Shown one piece after another: positions 43,104 through 52,206 of a stretch of DNA of 64,000 bases; position 1 is the stretch's first letter; each line of letters begins with the position of its first letter. Source of the DNA: JARRJS01 sp037388885 (lineage in GTDB: Bacteria; Gemmatimonadota; Gemmatimonadetes; Longimicrobiales; RSA9); the NCBI GenBank assembly GCA_037388885.1, contig JARRJS010000038.1, positions 1 through 64,000 of the forward strand, given 5' to 3'. The notes beneath the pieces were generated by a model, which made no database searches, was not told the DNA's origin, and saw only the letters and a list, made by a program, of their open reading frames with translations. Both the position numbers and the translations under genes were made by a program.

Positions 43104-43703
43104 ATGGGAGCCATTGAGGACCTGACGGGGGAATTCGCCAGGCTGCCGGGCATCGGCAGGAAAACGGCGCTACGCCTGACATATCACCTGCTGAAGCGGC
43201 CACCCGAAGAGACGCGGCGGTTGGCGCGGGCGTTGGACGGCGTCGCCGACCGGGTGCGACGCTGCTCGCGCTGTGGCAATCTGACCGAAGCCGATCCGTG
43301 CGAGCTGTGCACGAATCCACGTCGCGATCAAACGACGATCTGCGTCGTGGAAGAGGCTTCCGACATCGGAGCCATCGAAGGAACGGGCGAGTACCGGGGT
43401 CTCTACCACGTACTGGGCGGCCGCCTGTCGCCGCTGGACGGGGTAGGGCCGGATGAGCTGAACATCGAGGCGCTGCTGCAGCGGTTGCAGGGGGAAGAAG
43501 CCGGGAGTGGGGTGGCGGAAATCATCATTGCCACGAATCCCAGCGTGGAAGGCGAGGCGACGGCGCTGTATCTTCAGAAACTGGTGCACTCGCGCGGCAT
43601 CCGGGTGACCCGGCTGGCGCGTGGGCTGCCGGTGGGTGGTGACCTGGAATACGCCGACGGCGTCACCATTGCAGAGGCGCTGTCGGGCAGACGCGAGCTG
43701 TAA
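43104..43703 (+). CDS. recR: Recombination protein RecR
   Basis: RecFOR-pathway mediator; 199 residues from ATG 43104 (upstream Met-like codons overlap ybaB and are unlikely). HhH motif LPGIGRKTALRLTYHLL, Cys4 zinc finger (Cys54, Cys57, Cys66, Cys69), then a Toprim domain ICVVEEASDIGAIEGTGEYRGLYHVLGG. Last enzyme of the ffs-dnaX-ybaB-recR block. Confidence 0.97.
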   Translation: MGAIEDLTGEFARLPGIGRKTALRLTYHLLKRPPEETRRLARALDGVADRVRRCSRCGNLTEADPCELCTNPRRDQTTICVVEEASDIGAIEGTGEYRGLYHVLGGRLSPLDGVGPDELNIEALLQRLQGEEAGSGVAEIIIATNPSVEGEATALYLQKLVHSRGIRVTRLARGLPVGGDLEYADGVTIAEALSGRREL

Positions 43704-43712
43704 CGAAAGCCA

Positions 43713-44054
43713 ATGAACTCACGGAAGATCCTGAAGACGGTCGGGTGGATCGCTGTCGCGGCGGGCGCCGCTGCGATGGTTGGTGTGCTCGTCGTCCGAG
43801 ACCAGTTCAGCCGGCATCGTCGCGACCTGTTCAGCGCGCGCCCCCTCCGTCGCATGGCCGCGCTCGGCTACATGGCGGGCCGGGAGCCCAGCGTAGAGGG
43901 TGTGCAGGTCCTGCGGGACTACATCGCGTGGGAGCCGCGACCGCTGATCCGGCGGCGCGCCGTCCAGATCCTGGAACGCATGGAGCGTGACCTGGAGAAG
44001 ACGAATCCTCGTGGTCCCCGCGGACCGGTCGTGAGCGGGGAGCTGGCTGGATGA
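43713..44054 (+). CDS. Small membrane-anchored protein, HEAT-like
   Basis: 113 residues. A single N-terminal membrane helix (about 10-30: GWIAVAAGAAAMVGVLVV) precedes a soluble part with a helical-repeat look, RPLRRMAALGYMAGRE and LRDYIAWEPRPLIRRRAVQILERME. No named family. It overlaps the roadblock gene by 4 bases, so it may belong to the MglA/roadblock signalling unit. Confidence 0.75.
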   Translation: MNSRKILKTVGWIAVAAGAAAMVGVLVVRDQFSRHRRDLFSARPLRRMAALGYMAGREPSVEGVQVLRDYIAWEPRPLIRRRAVQILERMERDLEKTNPRGPRGPVVSGELAG

Positions 44055-44545
44055 AAGACTCGGAAGGCCTGCGGTCCCTGGGCCCGGAAGATATCGAGCA
44101 ACTCCAGGAGCTGTTGTCGACATTCGTCGATGAGGCGGGCGCCCGTTGCGTGCTCATGCTCGACCGCACGGGCCATCTGCTGGTGTCGGTCGGTGACACG
44201 CCGGACTTCGACGAGACGACGTTCGCCTCGCTGGCTGCCGCGGACTTTGCGGCCAGCGACCAGCTGGCGGGACTGCTCGGAGAGGATGAATTCACCTCGC
44301 TCTATCACCAGGGCGTGGCCGGCTCCATGTATCTGGCCGACGTGGCGGGACACGCCATCCTGGCTGCCGTCTTCGATCACAGCACGACGCTCGGGATGGT
44401 GCGGCTCAAGACGCGCAGGGTGGTGCCAGAGGTCGTTGGGCTTCTGAACGAGCTCGTGGGACGTCCCCCCGCGCCCGGCCAGGGTCTGGATGCGAGCTGG
44501 CTGAGCGCGGCCGCTGATGAGATCGATCGCCTGTTCGCAGGCTGA
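44051..44545 (+). CDS. Roadblock/LC7 domain protein, MglB-like
   Basis: 164 residues. Residues 15-130 match the roadblock fold: LSTFVDEAGARCVLMLDRTGHLLVSVGD, then FASLAAADFAASDQLAGLLG, and the late VFDHSTTLGMVRLKTRR. MglB acts as the GTPase-activating partner of MglA, which lies 18 bases downstream. The C-terminal helix (SAAADEIDRLFAG) is extra. Confidence 0.88.
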   Translation: MKDSEGLRSLGPEDIEQLQELLSTFVDEAGARCVLMLDRTGHLLVSVGDTPDFDETTFASLAAADFAASDQLAGLLGEDEFTSLYHQGVAGSMYLADVAGHAILAAVFDHSTTLGMVRLKTRRVVPEVVGLLNELVGRPPAPGQGLDASWLSAAADEIDRLFAG

Positions 44546-44563
44546 GGGGGGGACGACGATCGC

Positions 44564-45142
44564 ATGTCGATGATCAACTATGCCAGCCGCGAGATCAACT
44601 GCAAGATCGTCTATTATGGTCCCGGGCTGTGCGGCAAGACGACCAATCTCGAGCACGTCTACAACAAGGTGAACCCGGAAACGCGCGGCAAGATGATCTC
44701 GCTGGCGACGGAGAGCGAGCGAACCCTATTCTTCGATTTCCTGCCGGTGGACCTGGGCGCCATTCGAGGGTTCAAGACACGGTTCCACCTTTACACGGTG
44801 CCTGGCCAGGTGTACTACAACGCAAGCCGGCGGCTGATCCTGAAGGGCGTCGACGGCGTGGTCTTCGTCGGGGATTCACAGGTGGAGCGCATGGATGCCA
44901 ATATCGCGTCCATGCAGAACCTGTATGAGAACCTCGCGGATTACGGCTACGATCCGCGCCAGCTGCCCATGGTCCTGCAATACAACAAGCGGGATCTGTC
45001 GGACATCGTGCCGGTGGAGGAGCTGTCTGCCCAGCTGAACCCGGCCTCGCTCCAGGAATTCGAAGCCGTGGCCACCCAGGGGGTGGGGGTTTTCGATACG
45101 CTTCGCGCCGTGAGCAAGCTTGTCCTAACATCGTTGAGCTGA
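44564..45142 (+). CDS. mglA: Small Ras-like GTPase MglA
   Basis: 192 residues. G1 GPGLCGKTTN (19-28), G3 as TVPGQVYYN, then G4 NKRD and C-terminal helix. The MglA-type P-loop and lack of a lipid tail match the polarity GTPases that set cell poles in myxobacteria; homologues occur in many phyla, including non-motile ones, so role here is open. Follows its likely GAP. No pili or motility genes are adjacent. Confidence 0.94.
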   Translation: MSMINYASREINCKIVYYGPGLCGKTTNLEHVYNKVNPETRGKMISLATESERTLFFDFLPVDLGAIRGFKTRFHLYTVPGQVYYNASRRLILKGVDGVVFVGDSQVERMDANIASMQNLYENLADYGYDPRQLPMVLQYNKRDLSDIVPVEELSAQLNPASLQEFEAVATQGVGVFDTLRAVSKLVLTSLS

Positions 45143-45147
45143 AGCCT

Positions 45148-45673
45148 GTGTCGGTGCTCGAACGCAGCACCCTGCCCAAGGGATGGTTATCTGGCGCGCA
45201 AACACGGTTGGATCAGTGATTTCGGCAAGCTTGCCGACCCCATAGCCGACAAGCTCCTTCTGGTGGCGACGTTCGTCCCGTTTTACATCCTGTCGCACCG
45301 GCCGGGCTCGTTCGGTGCGCTGCCCATCTGGGGCACGCTGCCCCTGTGGATCGTGCTGGTGGTGTTGGGGCGAGAGGTCCTGATCACCCTGCTACGAACC
45401 TGGGCCGCGCATCGAGGTCGCGTGCTGCCCGCCGGTCGGGCGGGCAAGTACAAGGCCGTGGTGCAAAACGTCTTCATCGGCTCCGCGATCCTCTGGTACG
45501 CGCTGCGCTCGCGCGCACTGGAAGATCATTGGACCGGCCTGGTGTGGGACGGCTGGCAGGCGTTTCACGGTGCAGTACTGGCCACCTCCCTGGCCATCGC
45601 CGTGGTCCTCACGGTCTATTCCATGATCGTCTACCTTCGGAGCTGGCGCGGCCTTGCCCGGGGGACCGGTTGA
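45148..45673 (+). pseudogene. pgsA: CDP-diacylglycerol--glycerol-3-phosphate 3-phosphatidyltransferase, damaged
   Basis: The catalytic motif is perfect: DGYLARKHGWISDFGKLADPIADK, i.e. the DGxxARxxxxxxxxGxxxDxxxD core, starting at 45182, with good downstream membrane helices to 45673. Only about 39 bases separate the mglA stop from it, too short for the two membrane helices that should come first. A GTG at 45148 opens MSVLERSTLPK in another frame, resembling a PgsA start; the two pieces join at 45180/45181 with a frame change. This looks like loss of roughly 50-60 codons. GTG 45263 would start a protein without the catalytic site. Confidence 0.85.
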
Positions 45674-46926
45674 GCGTCGTCGAGCTGGTGACCATCGGCA
45701 CCGAGCTGCTGCTGGGTGAGACGGTGGACAGCAACGGCGCCTGGCTTGCCCGGCGATTGGCAGTGGCCGGCATCCGAGTGGCGCGGCGCACGTCCGTTGG
45801 TGACAATGCAGACGCGATCCGGGAAGCCGTGCGTGATGCCCTGGAGCGGACCGGCCGCGTGATCTGCACCGGCGGGCTGGGCCCTACGGACGACGACATG
45901 ACGCGACCGGTCGTCGCGCGGCTGCTGGGCCGGCCGCTGGAGCCGGACGCGCGGACGCTGGAAGACGTGGAAGCCCGGTTCCGGCGTCGCGGCCTGGTGA
46001 TGGCGGAACGGAACCGAGCGCAGGCCGACGTGCCTCGTGGGGCCGAGGTGCTACGCAACCGCCGGGGGACCGCGCCGGGCCTGCTGATGGAAGACGGGGC
46101 GAGTCGCTGGGTCGTCCTGCTGCCCGGCGTGCCCCACGAGATGCGCACGATCGTGGAGGAAGAGCTGCTGCCGCGCCTTGAAGTGCGTCTGGCGGACCGC
46201 CGGCCCATCCGCTCCCGAACACTGCGCACCAGCGGGATCGCGGAATCGACGCTCGCCGAGCGCGTGTCGGACGTCGTGCGCGACGCCGCACCGTTGACCG
46301 TGGCGTTCCTTCCCTCGTTCGCCGGCACGGACATCCGGCTGACGAGCTGGGGCGAGCTGGACGCGGACTCGGTCGACGGCGCGCTGGACGCCATGGAGCG
46401 CGCCCTCCGGGACCGGGTGGGGGATCACGTGTACGGCTTGGATGGAACGGACCTCGCCGAAGTCGTGGCAGAGGAGCTCGCGGCGCGGGACACACGCCTG
46501 GCACTGGCGGAGAGCTGCACCGGTGGTCTGCTGGCGAAGCGCCTGACCGACGCCGCTGGCGCATCCCGGTTCCTGATCGGTGGAGTGGTGGCGTATTCGA
46601 ATCAGGTGAAGCGGGAGCTTCTGGGCGTGCCCGCACACGTGCTGGAGGCGGAAGGCGCCGTGAGCGAAGAGACGGCCCGCGCTATGGCGGAGGGGGCGCG
46701 TCGGGTACTGTCGGCCGATGCGGCCGTCGCCATCACGGGCATTGCGGGACCCGAAGGTGGCACCGCGGACAAGCCCGTGGGTACGGTGTGGATCGCAGCC
46801 GCGTTGGCCGAACGCGTCACGGCGCGCAGGTTCCTGTTCCCGGGTGAGCGCGACGAAGTGCGTCAACGCTCCGCGCAAGCCGCGCTGGAGGCGCTGTTGC
46901 AGCTGCTCAGGTCGGAGGAGCCATGA
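45670..46926 (+). CDS. cinA: CinA-family protein (nicotinamide-nucleotide amidase)
   Basis: 418 residues from TTG 45670, which overlaps the pgsA stop. N-terminal MoaB/COG1058 domain: TIGTELLLGETVDSNGAWLARR and TGGLGPTDDDMT. C-terminal CinA/PncC amidase domain: LAESCTGGLLAKRLTDAAG with Ser and Lys active residues, ITGIAGPEGGT. It recycles nicotinamide mononucleotide and may have ADP-ribose pyrophosphatase activity. Following pgsA is a typical order. Confidence 0.95.
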   Translation: MSVVELVTIGTELLLGETVDSNGAWLARRLAVAGIRVARRTSVGDNADAIREAVRDALERTGRVICTGGLGPTDDDMTRPVVARLLGRPLEPDARTLEDVEARFRRRGLVMAERNRAQADVPRGAEVLRNRRGTAPGLLMEDGASRWVVLLPGVPHEMRTIVEEELLPRLEVRLADRRPIRSRTLRTSGIAESTLAERVSDVVRDAAPLTVAFLPSFAGTDIRLTSWGELDADSVDGALDAMERALRDRVGDHVYGLDGTDLAEVVAEELAARDTRLALAESCTGGLLAKRLTDAAGASRFLIGGVVAYSNQVKRELLGVPAHVLEAEGAVSEETARAMAEGARRVLSADAAVAITGIAGPEGGTADKPVGTVWIAAALAERVTARRFLFPGERDEVRQRSAQAALEALLQLLRSEEP

Positions 46927-47774
46927 CCGACAACGTGCAGGAGCATCACGGCTACCTGGAAGGCGTAGGCCGGCTCCGGATCCATTACCGGACGTGGGAA
47001 GTGGCACGGCCCGTGGCCGGCATCATCGTCGTCCACGGGATCGGCGAGCACATCGGCCGCTACGAGGAGTTCGCCGGCACGATGGCCGGTTACCGCATCT
47101 CGACCTTCGGTCTGGATCTGCGCGGACACGGCGTGTCGGAAGGACGACGCGGTCATGTCGCCAGCTTCAACGTGCTGCTCCAGGATCTGGACCGGTTCCG
47201 GCGCGAAGTGCAGGGGCTGGTTGACATGAGCTGTCCGCTGTTCATCCTGGGACACTCCATGGGCGGCCTGATTGTCACCCGGTATCTGGAAGAGTACGAC
47301 AGTGGCCTGCTGGGCGGGATCATCATGTCGCCCTGGCTTGCGACCGCCATGGAAACGCCGCGCTGGAAGGTGACTCTGGCGACCACCCTGAACCGGTTCC
47401 TGCCGGCGTTTCCGTTCCGAACCCGCCTGGACGCCGCACTGCTGTCCCACGACGCCGGTGAGGTGACGCGCTACGAGGAGGACCCTCTCGTGCACGATCA
47501 CATCACACCCCGGCTCTTCTCGGAAATGTCCACCGCCATGGGCCTTGCCCTTCAGCGCAGCGAACGTCTGAACGTGCCTCTGCTGTTTCTGCTGTCGGGC
47601 GCGGACCAGCTGGTGGACACCGACAAAGCGGTGGCGTTTGCGCGGTCGCTGCAGGCCCTGGATGTGACGGTGCGAGTAATCCCCGACGCCTTCCACGAGC
47701 TGCTGCACGAGGAGAACCGGGCGGAACGGTATGCGGAGATCCGGGAGTGGATCACGAAACACCTGCCGGATTAG
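46923..47774 (+). CDS. Alpha/beta hydrolase, monoacylglycerol lipase-like
   Basis: 283 residues. Nucleophile in GHSMGG (Ser112), oxyanion region VVHGIGEHIGRYEEF, GLDLRGHGVSEG, acid in GADQLVD and base in FHELLHE. This combination matches lysophospholipase or monoglyceride lipases; substrate not shown. ATG start overlaps the cinA stop (ATGA). No signal peptide. Confidence 0.92.
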   Translation: MTDNVQEHHGYLEGVGRLRIHYRTWEVARPVAGIIVVHGIGEHIGRYEEFAGTMAGYRISTFGLDLRGHGVSEGRRGHVASFNVLLQDLDRFRREVQGLVDMSCPLFILGHSMGGLIVTRYLEEYDSGLLGGIIMSPWLATAMETPRWKVTLATTLNRFLPAFPFRTRLDAALLSHDAGEVTRYEEDPLVHDHITPRLFSEMSTAMGLALQRSERLNVPLLFLLSGADQLVDTDKAVAFARSLQALDVTVRVIPDAFHELLHEENRAERYAEIREWITKHLPD

Positions 47775-47852
47775 CGCTGCCGAATCGGCACACCTCGCTG
47801 GTATCGGGATTGCAAAACACAATACGTATTCAAACCCAGAACGGCAGAGGCC

Positions 47853-48527
47853 ATGAGGGAAAAAAAGAGATCGGCGCGGTCGAACCGAGCGGACGACGGG
47901 TCCGCACCGCGTACGAACGGCGAACCTCAGGGGGAGCCGGAAGCCGTGCAGGAGACGAACGCGGAAATGGCGACGCCCGATGATGTCGGGACCGGGGCCG
48001 AAGCGGACGCCGTGCCGGCGGAGGCCGAGGAGGGCGCGGCGACCGTGTCCGCCGAGGACGAGCTGGAACAGCTCAGGCGCGATATGGAGGCCCTGAATGA
48101 CCGGCATCTCCGCTTGGCGGCGGAGTTCGACAACTACCGGAAGCGTCATGAACGGGAGCGCGTGGAGCACCGGGTCCGTTCTCAGGCGGAGCTGGTGGCC
48201 GGGCTCCTCGAGGTCCTGGATGACCTGGAGCGTGTGGAGGAGTACGACACGACGACGGCGACCGTCGAATCGTTCGTGGAAGGCATCCGGCTGGTCGAGC
48301 GCAAGCTGCGCACACTGCTGGAGACGGCCGGACTCGAGGTCGTGGATGTCGAGGACCAGCCGTTCGACCCTGCCACGATGGACGCCATGATGACGGTGCC
48401 CACGGCGGAGCCGGACGAAGACGATCTCGTAGCGGACGTGTTCCAAAAGGGGTATCGGTTCAAGGACATCCTGGTGCGTCCGGCGCGCGTCGGGGTGAAG
48501 AAGTACGATCCGGAGGCGGGTAGCTGA
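47853..48527 (+). CDS. grpE: Nucleotide exchange factor GrpE
   Basis: 224 residues. The first 65 are charged and disordered. Then the long coiled coil (LEQLRRDMEALNDRHLRLAAEFDNYRKR) and the beta domain with MMTVPTAEPDEDDLVADVFQKGYRFKDILVRPARV. ADP release factor for DnaK. dnaJ follows 5 bases after, but dnaK and hrcA are not nearby. The gap upstream has an AT-rich stretch (TTGCAAAACACAATACGTATTC) that may hold its promoter. Confidence 0.95.
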   Translation: MREKKRSARSNRADDGSAPRTNGEPQGEPEAVQETNAEMATPDDVGTGAEADAVPAEAEEGAATVSAEDELEQLRRDMEALNDRHLRLAAEFDNYRKRHERERVEHRVRSQAELVAGLLEVLDDLERVEEYDTTTATVESFVEGIRLVERKLRTLLETAGLEVVDVEDQPFDPATMDAMMTVPTAEPDEDDLVADVFQKGYRFKDILVRPARVGVKKYDPEAGS

Positions 48528-48532
48528 CAGGC

Positions 48533-49628
48533 ATGGCTACGGCGACGAAGGACTACTATCAGGTTCTGGGCGTGGCGGAGAAGGCCAGCCCCGAAGAGAT
48601 CAAGAAGGCGTACCGCAAGCTGGCCAAACGGTACCATCCGGACGCCAACCCGGATAACGGGCAGGCTGCGGACCGCTTCAAGGAGATCGGCGAAGCCTAC
48701 TCCGTGCTCTCCGACCCGGAGAAGCGGAAGAAGTACGATCAGATGCGACGCCTGGGGCCCCTGGGTGGCTTCGGCTTCACGGGCCGGCAGCGTCCGGGCG
48801 GCGAGACGACGTTCAACATGGAGGACCTGGGCGACCTAGGCGGCCTGGGCGACCTCTTCTCATCCATCTTCGACCTCGGCAAGCGGCGGCGTCAGCGGGG
48901 TGGTCGTGGCACCCAACGCGGCGCGGACGTGGAGTACACGGTCGAGATCTCGTTCGGCCTGGCGGCGCGCGGCGGCAAGATCGACATCACGGTGCCCATC
49001 ACGGAAGAGTGCACCGTCTGCAACGGGAGCGGTGCGAAACCGGGTACCAGCCTCAAGACGTGCCCCGAGTGCAAGGGGACCGGGACCATCTCCTTTGGCC
49101 AGGGCGGGTTCGCGGTGAGCCGTCCCTGCCCGGCATGCTATGGCCGTGGCCAGACACCGGCAACGCCGTGCACCGCCTGTGGCGGCAGCGGTCAGGTCCG
49201 GCAGGATCGCAAGATCCGAGTCAACGTGCCGGCCGGCGTGGAGGCCGGTTCGCGCATGCGGCTGTCGGGACAGGGCGAGCGCGGTGGCCCCGCCGGGCGA
49301 CCTGATCATCGTGTTCCAGGTGAAACCGGACCGGTTCTTCCGGCGCGATGGCCTGGATATCCATTGCACGGTGCCCATCAATCTGGCGCAGGCGACTCTG
49401 GGCTCCAAGATCCGCGTGCGTACGGTCGATGGGAAGCGTGTGACGTTGAAGATCCCGCCTGGCACGCAGTCGGGAACGCGCTTCCGGATCGCCGGGCAAG
49501 GCATCCAGAAGGTCGACCGGCGGGGCGATCAGTACGTGAAGGTGAAGATCACGGTACCGGAGGAGCTGAGTCCGGAGCAGGAGCGCCTCATGCGAGAATT
49601 TGCCGAGGCGTCCACCCTCAAATACTAG
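48533..49628 (+). pseudogene. dnaJ: Chaperone protein DnaJ, interrupted by a one-base frameshift
   Basis: J domain with HPD (35-37), a G/F-rich stretch (about 75-110), and four CxxCxGxG repeats (about 162-220). Frame 1 then loses sense after GQGERGGP. Removing one C from CCCC at 49288-49291 restores GGPPGDLIIVFQVKPD and the whole client-binding end to a TAG at 49626-49628, giving 364 residues, the family length. As given, the frame runs on into the next gene. Either a sequence error in a homopolymer or a true loss; DnaJ is normally needed, so error is likelier. Confidence 0.9.
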
Positions 49629-49633
49629 GTGAG

Positions 49634-49867
49634 ATGAGCCGCAGCTTTCAGGACCCGGACCTGCTGATCTGGGAGGCGTACGCGACGACGGGCGCATTCG
49701 GCGCCTCCGACCACGCACACATCATCTTTCACTGCGTGAGCGACCCCTCGCGGCGCGCACGCTACGTGGAGCAGGACGCGTCCCTCGCGGCAGCGCAGAA
49801 GCGGCTGGCAAAGCTGTCGACGGAAGAGCTGCGGTCTCTGCTGGATGAGGCGCAATCCCTAAAGTAG
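49634..49867 (+). CDS. Hypothetical protein, 77 aa
   Basis: Small soluble protein from ATG 49634, 5 bases after the dnaJ stop, with GGTGAG just before. Residues read SFQDPDLLIWEAYATTGAFGASDHAHIIFHCVSD, then a helical charged end (AAAQKRLAKLSTEELRSLLDEAQ). No recognised family; it has an apparent small beta sheet plus helix layout. Its place behind dnaJ hints at a chaperone-linked or co-transcribed role. It shares its frame with the first dnaJ frame because of the frameshift. Confidence 0.72.
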   Translation: MSRSFQDPDLLIWEAYATTGAFGASDHAHIIFHCVSDPSRRARYVEQDASLAAAQKRLAKLSTEELRSLLDEAQSLK

Positions 49868-49875
49868 TCAGCGCC

Positions 49876-50946
49876 TCAGCGGATGCGGCCGCCGCCTAGC
49901 AGGATGTCCCCCTGGTACACGGCTCCCGACTGACCCGGCGTCACGGCGCGCTGTGGTGTCGCCAGCCGCAGCCGGACCGCATCGTCGTCCGTCGATTCCA
50001 AGGTGGCGTCTACCAGCGAAGCGCGGTGCCGTAGTCGGACCCGCACGCTGGCCCCGGCCTCCGGCGCCGTTGTCAGCCAGTTCACGTCGCCCAGGACGAC
50101 GACGTCTTGATAGAGCTCGTCGTCGGTGCCCACCACCACGCGATTTTCGGCCGGCACCACGCCCAGCACGTAGAGGCGACGTCCGTGCCCTCCGCCGAGG
50201 CCCTTCCGCTGCCCTACGGTGTAGCGCCCGTAACCGTCGTGGCGGCCGACCACGTCCCCGTGCCGGGTGACCAGCTCACCCTCCGACAGCGCCGGGTGGG
50301 TGGAGCCCAGCCGATCGGCCAGGAAGTCCCCATAGTCGCCGGTTGGCACGAAGCAGATCTCCTGGGACTCAGGCTTATCAGCCGTCGCCAGCTTCAGGTC
50401 CCGGGCCCGCTCACGCACCTCCGGCTTCGTGAGCTCCCCGACGGGGAACATGAGGTGGGGCAGGACCTCCCGGGGGACGCCCCACAGGAAATACGTCTGG
50501 TCCTTCGCCTCATCCGAGCTCAGGGCGATGCTCTGTCCAGCGCCGTCCCCGAGCATGCGGGCGTAATGGCCCGTGGCGATCCGGTCCGCGCCCAGCATCC
50601 GTCCCCGACGCAGCAGATCCGGGATCTTGGTGTTGGAATTGCACCGCACGCACGGGTTGGGCGTGCGGCCGGCCACGTACTCGTTCACGAAGTCGTCCAT
50701 GACCGCCGCGCCGAACGAGTCCTCCATATCGAACACGTAATGTGGCACGCCGAGCTTCTCACAAACGCGACGGGCGTCCATGATGCCGTCCAACCCGCAG
50801 CATGTGCGTCCGTGGGCCTGGGTTTCTGCGTAGCAGAACGTCTTCATGGTGGCACCGATGACCCGGTAGCCACGTTCCACGAGCAGCGCCGCGGCCAGGG
50901 AAGAATCCACGCCACCGGACATGGCGACCAGCACGGTCTCGCTCAC
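49876..50946 (-). CDS. mnmA: tRNA-specific 2-thiouridylase MnmA
   Basis: Puts sulfur on U34 of Lys, Glu and Gln tRNAs (including the tRNA-Gln TTG here). 356 residues. PP-loop SGGVDSS (10-16), a catalytic Cys in NPCVRCN and the second in ESQEICFVP, both present. The C-terminal barrel has GRYTVGQRKGLG. Start overlaps the stop of the cysteine desulfurase, which would supply the sulfur, so the two are an operon. Confidence 0.97.
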   Translation of the reverse strand: MSETVLVAMSGGVDSSLAAALLVERGYRVIGATMKTFCYAETQAHGRTCCGLDGIMDARRVCEKLGVPHYVFDMEDSFGAAVMDDFVNEYVAGRTPNPCVRCNSNTKIPDLLRRGRMLGADRIATGHYARMLGDGAGQSIALSSDEAKDQTYFLWGVPREVLPHLMFPVGELTKPEVRERARDLKLATADKPESQEICFVPTGDYGDFLADRLGSTHPALSEGELVTRHGDVVGRHDGYGRYTVGQRKGLGGGHGRRLYVLGVVPAENRVVVGTDDELYQDVVVLGDVNWLTTAPEAGASVRVRLRHRASLVDATLESTDDDAVRLRLATPQRAVTPGQSGAVYQGDILLGGGRIR

Positions 50947-52118
50947 GCTGCCCCCGGCGTGCCGCGCGGGCTGGCGACACCGGGCGTCTCACGCGCCCGT
51001 CCGACGACCCGCGGCACGACGGCCAGTGCCCGGTCGATCTCCGCGTCCGTCGTGGTGCGGCCCAGAGAGAAGCGCAGGGAGGCCACCCGTTCGGTAATGC
51101 GGCCCATGGCCACCAGCACGTGGCTCGGTTCCACCACGCCGCTGTGACACGCCGATCCGCCGGAGGCCGCAATGCCTTCCAGGTCCAAGGCGGCGAGCGT
51201 CATCTCCTGGTCCACGGACGGTATCGTCACGTTCAGCACGTGGGGCAGACGCGGCGCGCCACTACCGCTCACGGTGAGGCCCGGAACGCTCGCTGTCAGC
51301 CCGACCTCGAGGCGGTCCCTCAACATCGCCTGGCGCGCCGACTCGGCGTCCCGTTCCTGCACGGCCAACTCTGCGGCGGTAGCCAAGCCCACGGCGCCCG
51401 CGACGTTCTGCGTGCCTGGTCGCAGGTCCCGCTCCTGACCACCGCCCCACACCAGCGGCTCCAGTCGGACGCCGGCGCGCACGAACAGCGCACCGACGCC
51501 TTTCGGACCGCCGATCTTGTGTCCCGACACCGACACGAGATCTACGGGCGTCTCGTCCACCCGGACCGGAACACGGCCGAACGCCTGCACCGCGTCCGCA
51601 TGGAACGTCGCCCCTGTGGCCCGGCAGCGCGCTGCGATGTCCGCGATGGGTTGCAGGGTCCCGACTTCGTTGTTTCCCCACATGATCGACACCAATGCCG
51701 GCTGTTCATGCAGCGCTTCGTCCAGTGCCGCCAACTCCACCACGCCGCGCGCATCGACGCCCAGGATCTGCAGCCGCGCACCCCGACGCGCCGCCATGCG
51801 TGCCGCATCCAGCACCGCGCGGTGCTCGATGGCCGAGCACACGATGCCGCCACCCGTCGCACGCCAACGGCCCAGAACCGCCAGGTTGTCCGCTTCCGTG
51901 CCACCGCTGGTGAACAGGATCTCGGACCGCTCAGCACCGAGTGCCGCGGCTACGCGCTCCCGGGCTTCCTCCAGCGCCGTGTGCGCCTCGCGACCCCACC
52001 GATGCGTGCTCGACGGGTTGCCCCAGCGCCCCTCGTAATACGGCGCCATCGCCTCCCGCACCTCGGCGCGCACGGGCGTCGTCGCCGCATGGTCCAGATA
52101 GATCGCCTCGCTCATCAT
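50943..52118 (-). CDS. Cysteine desulfurase (NifS/IscS-like)
   Basis: PLP enzyme that removes sulfur from cysteine; 391 residues. Cofactor Lys201 in SGHKIGGPKG, catalytic Cys324 in GSACHSG, substrate region YLDHAATTPV at the N-terminus and GTEADN. GGGGGGC precedes the two ATG codons at 52118 and 52115. Its link to mnmA suggests tRNA thiolation as main job, though iron-sulfur assembly is equally possible (IscS versus NifS subgroup cannot be told). Confidence 0.93.
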   Translation of the reverse strand: MMSEAIYLDHAATTPVRAEVREAMAPYYEGRWGNPSSTHRWGREAHTALEEARERVAAALGAERSEILFTSGGTEADNLAVLGRWRATGGGIVCSAIEHRAVLDAARMAARRGARLQILGVDARGVVELAALDEALHEQPALVSIMWGNNEVGTLQPIADIAARCRATGATFHADAVQAFGRVPVRVDETPVDLVSVSGHKIGGPKGVGALFVRAGVRLEPLVWGGGQERDLRPGTQNVAGAVGLATAAELAVQERDAESARQAMLRDRLEVGLTASVPGLTVSGSGAPRLPHVLNVTIPSVDQEMTLAALDLEGIAASGGSACHSGVVEPSHVLVAMGRITERVASLRFSLGRTTTDAEIDRALAVVPRVVGRARETPGVASPRGTPGAA

Positions 52119-52206
52119 TGCCCCCCTGATAACCCGGGCCGCCGCCGAGGATCCGAGGTCAGGTCGGTAGCCCTTGGCCGCCCCCCGTCCTGCCCTTAGT
52201 TTGTAA

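Noticed and set aside
45263..45673. A 136-residue protein starting at GTG 45263.
   Set aside because: It begins after the catalytic motif of the phosphatidyltransferase, which can be read immediately upstream in the same frame, so it is a fragment of pgsA rather than a separate gene.
49634..49867. The small gene after dnaJ as a true C-terminal domain of DnaJ.
   Set aside because: The in-frame junction is made of nonsense text between 49292 and 49633 and appears only because of the extra C; the corrected dnaJ ends at its own TAG.
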